Of a stretch of DNA of 64,000 nt, positions 50,966 to 61,801 are shown one piece after another; the first letter of the stretch is position 1, and each line of letters starts with the position of its first letter. Location: positions 186,001-250,000 of the forward strand of contig JADGKB010000007.1 in the NCBI GenBank assembly GCA_027604185.1, in the 5' to 3' direction. The position numbers were made by a program, and so were the translations under genes. This DNA is from Boothiomyces macroporosus (lineage: Eukaryota > Chytridiomycota > Chytridiomycetes > Rhizophydiales > Terramycetaceae). Below the pieces are notes generated by a model. That model was given only the letters and a program-made list of their open reading frames with translations. It ran no database searches and had not been told where the DNA came from.

Positions 50966-52875
50966 ATGTCGTTCACAAAAAGTAAAATTCGCTAACTGTA
51001 GAAGCTACTTTTGCACCATCTCCCTCAACAGAAAGAGGCCGCTCGATACAGCTCTCTGCCGATCCGAAAGGAACTACGTTCCTGTACGCAAACGGAAGAA
51101 CTGTTTACATGCGCAACTTGGAAAACCCATCTATCGCTACGGAATATACTGGACATTCTTGCAATGCTACCGTCGCTAGATACGCACCAAGCGGGTACTA
51201 TATTGCATCTGGTGGTAATCAAACGATTGATTGTAGATGTTCAAGGAAATATTAGAATCTGGGATACTGTAGGAACTGAACAAATTCTTAAAACTGAAAC
51301 CAAGATCTTTTCGGGAAAAATCAATGATCTTGATTGGGATTTCGAAAGTAAAAGAATTATCGGTGTTGGCGAAGGTAAAGACAAGTTTGGACACGCCTTC
51401 TTGTTTGATTCGGCCAGCAGTGTGGGTGAAATTAGTGGACACGCTAAAGCGATCAATTCAGTTTCCATCAAGCCTAATCGTCCATTAAGGGCTGTAACTG
51501 GATCTGACGATTTTACTGTAAACTATTATCATGGAGTTCCGTTCAAGTTCAACAAATCAATCAAGGATCACTCTAGATTTGTTCAATGTGTAAGATTTTC
51601 ACCAAATGGAGAGCAGTTTGTCTCTGCAGCATCTGATTCCAAACTATTCTTGTATGACGGCAAAACTGGTGATAAAATTGCCGAATTGAGCGCTGCTGCT
51701 GATGCTCATAAAGGTACCATATTCTCAGTATCTTGGTCAGGAGATAGCACCCAAGTTTTGTCTGGTTCTGGGGATATGACTGCAAAGATTTGGGATATCG
51801 CTGCCCAAAAAGTTGTCCAGTATTTTATAATTAATTCAGAACCTACAACTTTGCTGAAAAGCCAACTCATGAACACCAACAAGTCGGAACTTTATGGAAA
51901 GGTTCTTACCTCATCAGCACTTCACTTTCTGGAAACTTGAACTATCTTGATCCTAGAGTCGGAGGAAAGCCTGTTAGAATTGTCAAGGTAACATTCATTT
52001 AAAGTAAGGGGCACCAACGTGGAATTACTTCCATTGCGCTGGGGGGAGATAAAAAGATTTACACTGGAAGTTATGATGGCAAAGTTTGTGCGTGGGATCA
52101 GGGCTCTGCTGGTGCAGAAGAAGTTTCTGGAGCTGGACACACCAACCAAGTCGTATCCCTTGTTAGTGAAGACCAGACTGTTTACTCTTGTGGAATGGAC
52201 GATGCTTTCCGTCAACTTTCTGTTTCTGACAAGACTTACAAGCCAGAGGTTGTTGCTACTGGAGGCGTTCCAAAAGCCCTTTCTATTGCAAAGGGAGTAT
52301 CCGTAGTTGCTACCATCAACTCTGAAGTAATCATTATTACAAATGGTCAGAAAGAAAAAAGCTTCAAAACCTCCTTCCCGCCAACAGCTGTAGCCATTTC
52401 TCCAAACGGATCTACTATTGCCGTTGGTTCTGAAGTATGATAAATTTAACGTTAGGAGGGCAAAATTCACCTATTTAACGCTTCTGATTTCAAAGAAGTT
52501 GGCGTTTTAGAAGAAAACCGTGGACAAGTAACTTGTCTGGCGTATTCTCCTAATGGCCAGTACCTCGCAGCTGGTGATACACAAAGAAAAGTAATTGGCT
52601 ATGACACTGCTACCAACACTGTCAAATTTGACCAGTGGGTATTCCACAGTGCCAGAATTAATTCTGTCAGTTGGTCTCCCGACAGTCTCCATGTTGCATC
52701 TTCTTCCCTGGATACCAATGTTGAAGTATGGTCAACTGAAAAGCCAGGAAAGCATATTGCAATTAAGAATGCCCACCTTGAATCTGCAACTGGTGTAGTC
52801 TTTTTGGATAACAATACAATTGCAACCTCTGGGGCAGATGCTAGCATCAAAATCTATTCGCTGGTTCACCATTAA
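50966..52875 (+). CDS. AIP1: Actin-interacting protein 1 (AIP1/WDR1)
   Basis: Six exons, 50966..50981, 51002..51214, 51237..51819, 51840..51987, 52009..52434, 52456..52875 (introns 20, 22, 20, 21, 21 nt), 601 aa, the usual length. Splicing yields the hallmark start (MSFTKKATFAPSPSTERGRSIQLSADPKGTTF), IASGDVQGNIRIWDT, GKDKFGHAFLFDS, VNYYHGVPFKFNKSIKDHSRFV and the C-terminal propeller (LAYSPNGQYLAAGD, WSPDSLHVASSSLD). AIP1 works with cofilin to disassemble actin filaments. It sits inside the array of YDSN-family secreted-protein genes and is unrelated to them. Confidence 0.95.
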
Positions 52876-52911
52876 ATTTCGTTATTGAAATTTTTATAGT
52901 TTTTTATTGAA

Positions 52912-53289
52912 TTAAATAATCTTTGTGTGCCAATTGTTTCCAAAGTTGCTATCATAAGAACTGCCACTGTTGGAAGTGCAGAGGATCCACATTGCCAAAT
53001 CTCCTGTTTCCAACAAGCTTATCGTTGGTGCAATCAAATGACGTCCGTCATAAATCGTAGCATTGAAGGTAGACTTAAAGTTTCCATTAAACACATAGTA
53101 CAGAAACACCGCTTTTGTATTATACCCATCCATGTAAGAATCTGGACAAGTAGCTCTCGCCATGTCATAGTACACTGTAACTGTTTGCCCTACTTTTAGT
53201 GGAGCGGAAGTTGAAAGGGTATAATCATGGCTAAAGCTGATTGACTGGGCATACACAAAGTAAGATACAAGTAGAGCCAAAATATGCAT
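52912..53289 (-). CDS. Small secreted protein, YDSN-family member 2
   Basis: Intronless, 125 aa from the ATG at 53289, chosen because it starts a signal peptide (MHILALLVSYFVYAQ) about 35 nt after TATAAAA on the minus strand. The domain has FSHDYTLSTSAPLKVGQ, VYYDMARATC, VFLYYVFNGNF, ETGDLAMWILC and SYDSNFGNNWH. The frame extends upstream to 53376 but that part has no family features. Confidence 0.8.
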   Translation of the reverse strand: MHILALLVSYFVYAQSISFSHDYTLSTSAPLKVGQTVTVYYDMARATCPDSYMDGYNTKAVFLYYVFNGNFKSTFNATIYDGRHLIAPTISLLETGDLAMWILCTSNSGSSYDSNFGNNWHTKII

Positions 53290-53951
53290 CGGTTTTTGGA
53301 AAACATCACTTTTTTTATAGTGCTGCGGAAGGACCCTCGACAAAGAATGTTTCATATGAATGTAAAAATTGCACACAGATAGCTGCCCTTTATCATTGCA
53401 CTTATCTGATCAGCTTGGAGCCTAGCCGTTTTGAACTGGAGGGAGACACGCTACTTATGGACATCCTGATCTAAATGAAAAATGCTACTTGCTTGGTATC
53501 AACTCAAAAAGAGAAGCGCTGGACTTGAAATACCAATTCAGGTAACCTCAAACAAAATGTCTCAACAAAGTTCCAGAAGAACGGTTCTTTTACTGCCAAA
53601 AAGTCGGCTTAATTCGAAACCTGTGGGTGTGATCGGCTAGTCTTGTGAGTTCCTGGATCCAGTTTCAAAAAACTGAAAATCCAAACATGAGCTGATTCAT
53701 TTCATATCAATATTAAAAAGTCACAGTAAATCTGAAAGCCACCGCTGTGCTACTTTAAACGGATAAATTACAGTGATCGAGCGGCGGTGGTTGCAGCTTT
53801 TTAATATTGGTCCTACCCCAGAACGTTCCAAACTTGGAAAAGACTGTCCAAAACTGGCACCATGTTTCGTCATTGATACGGCTGATAGCTGGTATCATTT
53901 AATCAACGAATATATAAATAGACCACAGCTGCTACCATTGTAAAATCAAAA
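53290..53951. other. Divergent intergenic region
   Basis: About 660 bp. TATATAAA at 53911 lies 41 nt before the ATG of the next family member. No gene is recognised. Confidence 0.5.
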
Positions 53952-54347
53952 ATGTTTTCATTGCTTCCTCTACTTACAATGGTGTCTGCCGGTCCAGTAT
54001 ACATTAGCTTCCAAGAAGACTACAAGAACGTAGTTTTGGGTGGTGCCTTGACAGCCGACTCGAATGCTCAAATTATCTACGACTTTCGTCGCCCAGTGTG
54101 TGCTACTTCCCCTCATTTCGATGAACAAAACTGGACAGCATTCGTATATTACGTATACAATAATGATTTTAAGCATGTATATAACGAATTGATTGCCTAC
54201 CATATTGAAAATAGAACTGAAAGCTACGCAGTCCCACTTCAAAACACAGTGAAGGGTGATTTATCGGTATGGTTTGCTTGCGGTATTGCGTCGGATATTG
54301 CTTATGACAGCAATTTTGGACAAAACTTTCATTTTGAAATCCTTTAA
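53952..54347 (+). CDS. Small secreted protein, YDSN-family member 3
   Basis: Intronless, 131 aa. Signal peptide MFSLLPLLTMVSA, then GPVYISFQEDYKNVVLGGAL, IIYDFRRPVC, WTAFVYYVYNNDF, VKGDLSVWFACG and AYDSNFGQNFHFEIL. It is one of the more diverged copies. A sequon (NRT) occurs in the middle. Confidence 0.82.
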   Translation: MFSLLPLLTMVSAGPVYISFQEDYKNVVLGGALTADSNAQIIYDFRRPVCATSPHFDEQNWTAFVYYVYNNDFKHVYNELIAYHIENRTESYAVPLQNTVKGDLSVWFACGIASDIAYDSNFGQNFHFEIL

Positions 54348-54538
54348 ATATATTTAAGTTATTTTGCTGATTTACTATTTTTTGAATGTGTCTGTTTTGA
54401 CGTTCACTTTGAAGGGTTTGTTCACTGTCAAATCGGTTGTTTTGAATATCTCTGTTTTGTCATTGATAGTTGGTCTAATACAAGCCAAATTGAAAGATGT
54501 CAGAAAGAAGAATGCAAAAAGTAATGGTCTATGGTTTA

Positions 54539-54919
54539 TTATTCGACGTTAAAGATCCAGTTCTTTCCATAGTTGGAATCATAGGTAGTGTCCATTTCAG
54601 AAGAGCAGAATACCCAAATAGCCAACTTGCCTTTCTTTAAAGGAATGCTAGGAGTGTAGTATTCCAAAGTTCCAGTAGGAGAGCGGGCGATAGCTGTCGT
54701 TACAGTGTTGGAGAAATCATCATTGAAAGCATAGTTCAAGTAGACACCCCAGGTATCGAACCCATCTTCATGAGCGTGATCACATTTGGCTCTGTACAAG
54801 TCGTACTTTACAATAGCATCAGCTCCAGCAACCAATTTCCCTTCAATTGCAGTAGAGTAGTCTGCTTTAAAGTCTAAGGTGGCAGCAATGACAGTAGTTG
54901 CGAAAATTAAAGAGAGCAT
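54539..54919 (-). CDS. Small secreted protein, YDSN-family member 4
   Basis: Intronless, 126 aa. Signal peptide MLSLIFATTVIAA, then LDFKADYSTAIEGKLVAGADAIVKYDLYRAKCDHAHEDGFDTWGVYLNYAFNDDF in pieces, KKGKLAIWVFC and TYDSNYGKNWIFNV. TATAAATA (minus strand, 54944-54951) lies about 32 nt upstream of the ATG. It is convergent with member 3. Confidence 0.83.
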   Translation of the reverse strand: MLSLIFATTVIAATLDFKADYSTAIEGKLVAGADAIVKYDLYRAKCDHAHEDGFDTWGVYLNYAFNDDFSNTVTTAIARSPTGTLEYYTPSIPLKKGKLAIWVFCSSEMDTTYDSNYGKNWIFNVE

Positions 54920-55760
54920 TGCTTGGAAGAGATTTGCAAATGCTATTTATACTATCCAACCGGTTTTCGATCCAAACTAAATGAAACACCCTTTAGCCAC
55001 TGCCAACCAATTTGGAAATCAAACGAAGGATAAGCGGTGTACTACTACAAACGTAATAGCGACTAATGGTGAATGCTGATTATTCATACTCCAGCAAACA
55101 GTCATCGGAATGGGTGGTTGATATATCGGTGCCATAAAAAGTAATTTGGACTTTAACAAAGCTAGATCGCACTCCAGGTATTCAAACTAGAAATAATTCA
55201 CTGTAATGATCAATTGTCCTTGGTGTGTTCTACTGTTTCGCAGGTGCCAATCACTCGAGGTCATGGGGCTTCGTTTGATTGCCTTCCATAAATGATCATT
55301 GAAAAAAGAGATTAACGGACGGCCCCAGCATCGCTATATTAAAATTACTTGAAATAGATACGGTGCGGTAAAACTTTTTGAACCTGTCTGTTTGATAAGA
55401 ATGGGTTGGGGTTGACTACTTTCAAACAGTAGCCTAGTTTTTGGTGTTACTCTGGCTCCATCGAATGTAACGTAGGACAAAGAGCACTAAACCGGGCAGA
55501 ATAACTGTTGGTCTTGAGCAAACAAACAATCAGTATTATTGATCGTTCTTGGTAGATCTTGAATTAGGCGACTGAAAATAATTTCTTGGATTGCAATCGA
55601 GTACTTGAAGGTAGATCAATGACCAACACTCGTTTCCTAATTTGTTTTAATGACGACCCTGAATTTCCGCGTACTACCTATACTCCACAATCAGCAACCA
55701 AATTTAGAAGAATGATTCCGCTATCGAGGTATAAAAGTAAACAAATGAATCAAATCCTAA
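54920..55760. other. Intergenic spacer
   Basis: About 840 bp, the longest gene-poor stretch in the array. TATAAAA at 55730 lies 31 nt before the next ATG. No gene is recognised. Confidence 0.5.
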
Positions 55761-56165
55761 ATGATCTTTGCCTTATTAACTTCCGCATTGGCTCTTCCAG
55801 CAACTGGGCCAGTTTACATTGATTTTCATGCCGACTACACTGTAGATGTTCAAGGTGTAATTACTTCACAATCTAATGCCACCATAAAGTATGATCTTCA
55901 AAGGGCCGTCTGTCCTCACGCATCTACTCATGGAGCAGACACTTGGAACGTTGTTGCAAGATGGGCTTACAATAATGACTTTGGCAAGGTGTACCAATCA
56001 GCTATTGCCAATACACCTTTCCCTGGGGCTACCCAGCAATACTATCAGCCTACCATTTACAATCCTCCAAAAGGAGATTTGGCAATCTGGTTTGTGTGCT
56101 CATCGGAAGCCGGTATTTCATATGACAGCAACTTTGGAGCGAATTGGCACTTTACTGTACAATAA
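55761..56165 (+). CDS. Small secreted protein, YDSN-family member 5
   Basis: Intronless, 134 aa. Signal peptide MIFALLTSALALP, then GPVYIDFHADYTVDVQGVI, IKYDLQRAVCPHASTHGADTW, WAYNNDF, PFPGA, PPKGDLAIWFVC and SYDSNFGANWHFTV. It is closely related to members 6 and 7, with which it forms a same-strand tandem set. The stop lies in CAATAAAT. Confidence 0.86.
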   Translation: MIFALLTSALALPATGPVYIDFHADYTVDVQGVITSQSNATIKYDLQRAVCPHASTHGADTWNVVARWAYNNDFGKVYQSAIANTPFPGATQQYYQPTIYNPPKGDLAIWFVCSSEAGISYDSNFGANWHFTVQ

Positions 56166-56544
56166 ATTCGATTTAATTTACCATTCTTTGTATGTTATAA
56201 TTCTTCAATATTGCAAATGACTTGGTAGTTCTATAGACCCAAAGATTTGACGAGTCTGCTCGAATGATGAATCAGACAATCCTGATGTTGGTCACGAAAT
56301 CTAAATGTAATATCAGGCGCAAGACCAGGCGATACCTTCAATTGAACTGTATTCATTAGCTGTTTGTTGATTATGGTCACTAGAGATCACTTGATGCCAC
56401 GAGATCCCTAATTTTAGATCTCGAGTTTTTGTATTCACATCGTAATATGAACACAAATAAGGCAACTGATAAGCTTTTTAATTAAACACAAGGAAATCAT
56501 TCTATTATAAAAGGCGAAATAGCTCTATCTTTAAAAATTTGAAA
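56166..56544. other. Intergenic spacer with promoter of member 6
   Basis: About 380 bp; TATAAAA at 56506 lies 39 nt before the ATG at 56545. Nothing else is recognised. Confidence 0.5.
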
Positions 56545-56955
56545 ATGTCTTTGATTGCTCTTTTAGCTGCTATGGTATCTGCCCTTCCTTCCCCAGGTCC
56601 AGTCTATGTCGATTTTCATGCTGACTATTCTATGGATGTTCAAGGTGTAATCACCACTGATTCTACTGTTGTTATCAAGTACGACCTTCTTAGAGCCACC
56701 TGCCCTCACGCATCTACCCATGGCGGAGATACTTGGACAGTAAGTGCTTACTGGGCTTACAACAATGATTTCAATAACATTCAAGTGGCTTCCATTGCTT
56801 ACACTCCCTTCCCTGGTGCACAACAACTGTACCTTCAACCTTCAATCGTCAATCCACCGCAAGGCGACATTGCAATGTGGTTCGTTTGCGGTTCTGAAGC
56901 TGGCGTATCTTATGACAGCAACTATGGAAAGAACTGGCATTTAACCGTTCAATAA
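56545..56955 (+). CDS. Small secreted protein, YDSN-family member 6
   Basis: Intronless, 136 aa from the ATG at 56545 (signal peptide MSLIALLAAMVSALP). Domain: GPVYVDFHADYSMDVQGVI, IKYDLLRATCPHASTHGGDTW, AYWAYNNDF, PPQGDIAMWFVCGSE and SYDSNYGKNWHLTV. It is very similar to member 7. The stop lies in CAATAAAT. Confidence 0.86.
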   Translation: MSLIALLAAMVSALPSPGPVYVDFHADYSMDVQGVITTDSTVVIKYDLLRATCPHASTHGGDTWTVSAYWAYNNDFNNIQVASIAYTPFPGAQQLYLQPSIVNPPQGDIAMWFVCGSEAGVSYDSNYGKNWHLTVQ

Positions 56956-57199
56956 ATTATATTGCAATGCTTTCAAGTGTTAACCAGACTTTCATGTGGG
57001 TCTAAAACTTTACAATCTAAGCCTTACCAATTCGTTATCGCACACGTTCTCAGGAGCTCCAGATTTAATTATAACCAATATTAGCTTCTAATCTCCAGTT
57101 CCCAGTGTTTTCGAGACTACCCTGCCGTTTTGGGCCCAATCGGAATTAAGGTCCCTGGAACACCCGTATAAAAACGGTAGATACTCTACAGTTTCCTTA

Positions 57200-57613
57200 A
57201 TGCTGTCTGTATTTGCCCTCTTTTCTGCCATTGTTGCGTTACCAGCTGCTACTGGTCCAGTATACGTTGACTTTCATGCAGATTATACCTTTGACGTCCA
57301 AGGACAAATTACCACTGATTCTACAGTTGTAATAAAGTATGACTTGCAAAGAGCTACCTGTCCACATTACTCTACTCATGGTGCCGATACTTGGGGTGTT
57401 GGCGCATACTGGGCTTACAATGGCGACTTTAACCACATTCAATATGCTACAATTGCGTACACTCCTTCACCAGGTGCCCAACAGGTCTACGTTGAACCTA
57501 CCATTGTTAACCCACCAAAGGGAGATATTGCCATTTGGTTCGTTTGTGGGTCCGAAATGGGAGGATCTTATGACAGCAACTATGGGCAAAACTGGCATTT
57601 AACCGTTCAATAA
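57200..57613 (+). CDS. Small secreted protein, YDSN-family member 7
   Basis: Intronless, 137 aa. Signal peptide MLSVFALFSAIVALPAA, then GPVYVDFHADYTFDVQGQI, IKYDLQRATCPHYSTHGADTW, AYWAYNGDF, PPKGDIAIWFVCGSE and SYDSNYGQNWHLTV. TATAAAAA at 57167 lies 33 nt before the ATG. The two cysteines shared by the family (YDL.RA.C and WF.C) could form one disulfide. Confidence 0.86.
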   Translation: MLSVFALFSAIVALPAATGPVYVDFHADYTFDVQGQITTDSTVVIKYDLQRATCPHYSTHGADTWGVGAYWAYNGDFNHIQYATIAYTPSPGAQQVYVEPTIVNPPKGDIAIWFVCGSEMGGSYDSNYGQNWHLTVQ

Positions 57614-57847
57614 ATTAGATCTTGAATTAAAATGGGTATCCGGTTAGTTCTATTGAATTTTCATATTTGGTGAACTTTTAACTCACAAGGTAGACATGGA
57701 TCAACACGACCATCAGAATATGGATAGTGGATATGGTACTTGATCCAAGCACATAGGCATACCAAGGATTGTCGGCGTACTCCAATTAAGCAAGCACCAA
57801 CTAGTTTCTAAAACCAACTTTTTTTTCTTTTTTTTTTCAAAAACTAA

Positions 57848-59880
57848 ATGCCAGTTGACCCACTAAAATTGAAAACAATTGAAGACGACGACGATGTATC
57901 CGTCGCAGATTCAGAAGAATCAATTGAAGATAAAAAGCAGGAAATAAATACAGATTTTACATTTTCAGTTGACGGAGGAGCTGATTGGGATACCAAAAAA
58001 TATCAATGGGATTTCACCAATATTAAACAGTCTGCCAAGCAAGGACAAAAAGCTACTTTGGATGAAGTTATCAACAGCAAAAAAGTAGATTTATCTGGTC
58101 TTGATGAAGATGAAGAAGAGGAGGAGGATGAAGAAGAGGTTCGTGAAGGATTATCCATCTTGGAAAAAGATGACCCAGAGGATATTGTAAAAGAAAAACG
58201 AAAAGCGGAATTCTTTGACGATACAGTGATTGAAACTACTGCTGAGCAATCTGAATCATTCACTTCGTTTTCGCTTTCCAGACCAATTCTAAAAGCCATT
58301 GCTGCAATGGGATTCGTAAAACCAACCGATATTCAAGCTAAATCTATCCCATTAGCGTTGCAAGGAAGAGATATTTGCGGTTCCGCTGTTACTGGTTCTG
58401 GCAAGACTGCTGCATTTATGATTCCGATATTAGAGCGTCTGCTATTCAGACCAAGAACTGTGCCAGCAATTCGTGTCTTGGTTCTTGTACCTACGAGAGA
58501 ATTGGGTGCTCAATGTCATTCAGTCGCTACTAATTTATCAAAATTCAGCACTATTCAAATATGTCTTTGTGTTGGCGGTCTTTCTCAAAAATTGCAGGAA
58601 GCAGAGCTAAGAAAGAAGCCAGATATAGTAATTGCTACACCAGGTAGATTAATTGATCATATTCACAATTCGCCATCGTTTTCTCTTGATGAAATTGAAA
58701 TTCTCGTAATTGACGAAGCTGATAGGTAATTACAAAGTAACATTAGAATTCTGGAAGATGGATTCAAAGCAGAATTGAACGAAATCATCAAAAACACCCC
58801 GGTAAAGCGACAAACAATGCTGTTCTCTGCTACAATGACAGATAATGTTGACGAACTTATTAAACTGTCCCTTAAAAACCCAGTGAGATTATTTGTAGAC
58901 AACAATCAGTCTATGACTAGTAAGCTGGTTCAAGAATTTATCCGTGTTAGACAGCACAAGGAAGAATCTCGTCCAGCAATTCTTGCTGCTCTATGTTCCA
59001 GAACCTATCAATCTGAAACGCTGATATTCTTTAGAAGTAAAGCGGCAGCACATCACATGAAAATAGTTTTTGGATTATTAGGATTAAGTGCTGCAGAGTT
59101 ACATGGAAACCTTACCCAATTTCAGCGTTTGGAAGCATTGGAGAATTTTAGAGATAAAAAAGTCAATTTCTTGTTGGCTACAGATTTGGCTTCGAGAGGG
59201 TTGGATATCTCTGGAATCAAAACAGTAATCAACTATGATATGCCAGCAAATTATTCAGTCTATGTGCACAGATGTGGTAGAACGGCTAGAGGGGATGCTG
59301 GTGGTAGAGCTGTCAGTTTGGTCGGGGAGCAAGATCGGTTGATTCTGAAACTTGCATTAAAGAATTCACGAGATGCAGTCAAGCACAGAGTAGTACCCTC
59401 CAAAGTAATTGCTAAATTTGAGACTGTACTGGAGGGATTAAAAGATACAATCAAGGAAATCTATGTCGAAGAAAAACAGGAAAAGTTAATAAGCAACGCT
59501 GAAATGCAAGTACAAAAAGCACAGAATATGATTCTACACGAAAAGGAAATCAAATCTCGCCCTGCAAAAGTATGGTTCCAAACTGCTGAAGAAACCAAAG
59601 CTGCAAAAGGTAATGTGATCTTAATTTAGCTAAACCTGTTGACCCTAACGCACCTGCCAGATCAAAGACTGATGGTATGAGCAGAAAGAAAAAGCGGTTA
59701 TATTTTGCAAGACAAGAGGAAAAGAAGGAGCAAGCACAACAGCAAATTGCAGCAAAGAGTGCAAAATCAGCTTCCAAACAAAAGAAGCTCACTCAGTTCA
59801 GCACAAAGGATTCTGGCAAACAGCAATCCAAAAAGCGCAATCTGTTTGATGCAGAAATAAGCAGAAAAAAGAGGAAATAA
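57848..59880 (+). CDS. DRS1: DEAD-box RNA helicase DRS1/DDX27
   Basis: Three exons, 57848..58725, 58747..59609, 59630..59880 (introns 21, 20 nt), 663 aa. An acidic N-terminal extension precedes the helicase core: [25 protein letters not shown] (Q motif), AVTGSGKT (motif I), PTRELG, TPGRL, DEADR (motif II, split from ILEDGF by the first intron), SATM (motif III), [10 protein letters not shown] and [10 protein letters not shown] (motifs V, VI). The C-terminus is Lys-rich ([19 protein letters not shown]), as in Drs1. Drs1 acts in 60S ribosome assembly in the nucleolus. Confidence 0.95.
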
Positions 59881-59891
59881 AGAGCATATTT

Positions 59892-60656
59892 TTATAGATT
59901 CTTTTTCTCGTCATACTTTGCCTTCTTTTTCCCATATAAAATGATTTGAAGAAGGATGATTCCATTCAACACGGATGCCACCACAAAAGAAGCAATTAGG
60001 GCAGGATCAGGCACTTCCTGAAGGGTAGTCAGTACTCTGGCAACTATATTAATATAACGAACCTGTTCCAGCAAACTGCAAGAATGTTGTAATGATTGAT
60101 AGCTGCCCAGTGGATTTTGCAGCAAAATTTCCGTATATTTGAGGCAGTTTTGACCCAATACCAATAAAAATGGTTCCGTATTGCAAGGTATTAATCAACG
60201 AAGCTGATACGATATGCTCGTGTAATAGCGAATAGGCAAATGCATAACCGGCAACTGACAGTCCAAATGAAACAGGGTAATTTCTGTTGTGGGATAAAAT
60301 CAATGCGATAATGATTACATTCTGAATCATGATAAAGCAACCTTCACCGTACTACTATTAAATCAGGTTACAGTTGAGAATGGGTTTCCAAGACGGAAAT
60401 TGTAAGCCAAACTGATAGCAATCGCAATCGATTCCAACAAGATGGACATTAGCGATAATCCAAACACAGATCCGCTGGCGAGAATGTTGATAATCTGCGG
60501 GACTTTAACCAGCACTGCTCCCCCAACAATCCCAATCGAGAGCCCTTTGGAGATGGCCAATTTGTAGCAATCCAGCGAAGAGAAATCAAATGCTAATATT
60601 GTCTTTGCACACTGTGGTGTAACGATTTTTCCCAATAGATTTTCAACTGCTTGCAT
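59892..60656 (-). CDS. MPDU1: MPDU1-like PQ-loop membrane protein
   Basis: Three exons, 60656..60372, 60351..60063, 60043..59892 (introns 20, 19 nt), 241 aa. Two PQ-loop motifs are visible (VLVKVPQIINILASGSV, GIGSKLPQIYGNFAAKSTG), with about seven membrane helices. Splicing restores the family motifs NPFST-YGEG and FAGTG-VARVLTTLQEVPDP. MPDU1 is needed for use of dolichol-phosphate mannose and glucose in ER glycosylation and GPI synthesis, which fits the many GPI-anchored proteins here. The ATG at 60656 is 18 bp from the divergent SPT3 ATG. Confidence 0.92.
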
Positions 60657-60674
60657 TTCAGATTGCAATCAAAA

Positions 60675-61778
60675 ATGTCGCAGATTCCAAACCAAATAAA
60701 TCCCCAGTTTGCGCACCAGTTTCAGCAGCAAATGGCCCAGCAGCAGCTAGCGCAGCAGCAGATTCAACAAATGGCCCAGCAGCTGAATCAGCCGCAGCTT
60801 AATGGACAGCAAATTACGCAGAACCAAATTGGGTTGCAGTCTCAACAGTCGCAGCTGACGCCTCCCTCAGTACCGGCGCAGAATACTCCATCAGTAAGGA
60901 GACCAATGTACCAGCAAGAAATCCAACAAATGATGTTTGTTTTTGGAGAAGTTCAAGACTCACTGGATGAAACATCGATATTGGTAGAGGATATAGTTCG
61001 CACCCAGCTAATAACTTTGATTTCTCAGGCAGTAATACAATCTCAGAAACGCGGATCTAGGTACCTTGCTGCTGAGGACTTGATTTTTTTGATTCGACAT
61101 GATAGGTCCAAAGTCAATCGATTACGTTCGTTTTTATCTTGGAAAGATGTTCGAAAGAATGCCAAAGACAAGGATATCGATGAAGATTTATTGGAAGAGG
61201 ATGTCAACAAAGCCGTAAAAGTAAAGAAGATGAACATCAAGTTTACTTGGGATCCACTGAATATCTTTAATTCAATTCTTGAAGACGATGATGAAGACTT
61301 GGCTGACGAAGAAGAGATGCAGGCATACGAAGACCAGATCAATAGGCTGCGGGTAGCTGATCTTGTAACCAGACAAATGTCAAAGGAGGAATATATCTAC
61401 TATTCCGAATGCCGTCAGGCGTCGTTTACCTACAAGAAACTAAAGCGATTCAAAGACTGGTGTGAAATGTCAAAGTATTATGATACCAAAGCCAATTCCG
61501 ATATTATTGACTCTTTAGGGTTCCTTTGCCATGAAGCGGTATCTACAATTACCGAAACGGCTCTAAAAATCAAGAAACAAGAAGATGAAAGAAATTCAAT
61601 TCTTCCGCAGGAAAACACTGGTGGAAAGGTTTACGGATTGTTTCAGAAACCTCCTGGTGAACAAACACCTCTTTTACCTCGTCATATTCAAGAGGCCCAT
61701 CGTATTCTCCAAAACAAGAATAGCCCGCTTCACAACTTCAGAAACGGCATAGCTAGAAACGCTGTCAATCTGATTTAA
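60675..61778 (+). CDS. SPT3: SAGA subunit SPT3
   Basis: Intronless, 367 aa from the ATG at 60675. A Gln-rich N-terminus (residues ~1-75) precedes the first histone-fold half (QEIQQMMFVFGEVQDSLDETSILVEDIVRTQL to RHDRSKVNRLRSFLSWKDVRKNAK). The conserved middle (RMSKEEYIYYSECRQASFTYKK-type segment) and second histone-fold half (KANSDIIDSLGFLCHEAVSTITETALKIK) follow. Spt3 helps SAGA deliver TBP to TATA promoters, consistent with the many positioned TATA boxes here. The Gln-rich N-terminus is longer than in budding yeast. Confidence 0.94.
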   Translation: MSQIPNQINPQFAHQFQQQMAQQQLAQQQIQQMAQQLNQPQLNGQQITQNQIGLQSQQSQLTPPSVPAQNTPSVRRPMYQQEIQQMMFVFGEVQDSLDETSILVEDIVRTQLITLISQAVIQSQKRGSRYLAAEDLIFLIRHDRSKVNRLRSFLSWKDVRKNAKDKDIDEDLLEEDVNKAVKVKKMNIKFTWDPLNIFNSILEDDDEDLADEEEMQAYEDQINRLRVADLVTRQMSKEEYIYYSECRQASFTYKKLKRFKDWCEMSKYYDTKANSDIIDSLGFLCHEAVSTITETALKIKKQEDERNSILPQENTGGKVYGLFQKPPGEQTPLLPRHIQEAHRILQNKNSPLHNFRNGIARNAVNLI

Positions 61779-61801
61779 TAAATCTAGCATTGAATTATTC
61801 T

